Assembly: GCA_030673645.1 (NCBI GenBank)
Contig: DAOVIO010000219.1
Coordinates: forward strand, 1 to 5,893
Direction of reading: 5' to 3'
Source: JAGLSB01 sp023135955
GTDB taxonomy: Bacteria > Bacteroidota > Bacteroidia > Bacteroidales > GCA-2748055
DNA: 5,893 bases
Part shown: positions 5,770 through 5,893 of the stretch, one piece after another
Numbering within the stretch: the stretch's first letter is position 1
Layout: the number at the start of each line of letters is the position of its first letter
The notes under the pieces: model-generated
Database searches by the model: none
Told to the model about the DNA's origin: nothing
What the model saw: only the letters and a program-made list of their open reading frames with translations
Translations under genes and position numbers: made by a program

Positions 5770-5893
5770 TTAAGAAATTTCCCTTTCCAAAATTTTTTCA
5801 CACCCTTCTTTTTGGAGAAAGTATTTTCGTTTGGCTAAATTAGTTATACCAATATTGTGTTTAGTCCACTTTGCAATGTCTATATTTCTCGAG
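5770..5893 (-). CDS. Partial hypothetical protein, C-terminal end only
   Basis: Reading leftward from the window edge, one minus-strand frame stays open for 40 codons and stops with TAA at 5770-5772. The translated tail is Lys/Glu/Ile-rich and looks protein-like, with segments such as DIAKWTKHNIG, LAKRKYFLQKEG and a closing EKILEREIS. I do not recognise the family. The frame is short enough to be open by chance, but its amino-acid composition and the convergent placement behind the right REP-like unit make a real gene end plausible. The start lies outside the window. Confidence 0.45.
   Translation of the reverse strand, partial: SRNIDIAKWTKHNIGITNLAKRKYFLQKEGCEKILEREIS

Overview
The window looks like chromosomal DNA from a member of the Bacteroidota. 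The supporting signs are AT-rich sequence, a perfect TAnnTTTG promoter -7 box in front of the leftward operon, no Shine-Dalgarno sequence before three of the four visible gene starts, and a Pif1-type helicase with HRDC and helix-turn-helix tails, an architecture I associate with this phylum. The genus cannot be read from the sequence.

Left part (1-2242, minus strand): a two-gene leftward operon. The promoter-proximal gene encodes a classical short-chain dehydrogenase/reductase resembling the UxuB/YjmF D-mannonate (fructuronate) oxidoreductase group. It is followed, after 71 bp holding a small stem-loop, by an aldehyde dehydrogenase of the succinate-semialdehyde dehydrogenase type, cut by the window edge only a few residues before its natural end. 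The pair suggests stepwise oxidation or reduction of a small hydroxy or keto compound to a carboxylate, but the substrate is not decided.

Middle (2243-4924): a 216-bp divergent intergenic region carries the operon promoter on the minus strand, a weak candidate promoter on the plus strand and AT-rich inverted repeats. The plus-strand gene is an 821-residue SF1B (Pif1/RecD2-like) helicase followed by a long helical linker, an HRDC domain and a RecQ-type C-terminal helix-turn-helix. It probably acts in genome maintenance and is unrelated to the leftward operon.

Right part (4925-5893): a REP-associated tyrosine transposase (RAYT, HUH/Y1 family) with a strong Shine-Dalgarno sequence. It is bracketed by two directly oriented 28-bp REP-like units, each made of two 11-bp palindromic modules around an invariant TTATAG. 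This gene plus its flanking repeats is the most notable structure in the window and looks like a self-contained RAYT/REP unit. After the right-hand repeat, an open frame on the minus strand running off the window edge looks like the last 40 codons of an unidentified convergent gene.

I see no CRISPR array, tRNA, rRNA or riboswitch. No novel defence or mobile system beyond the RAYT/REP unit can be supported.
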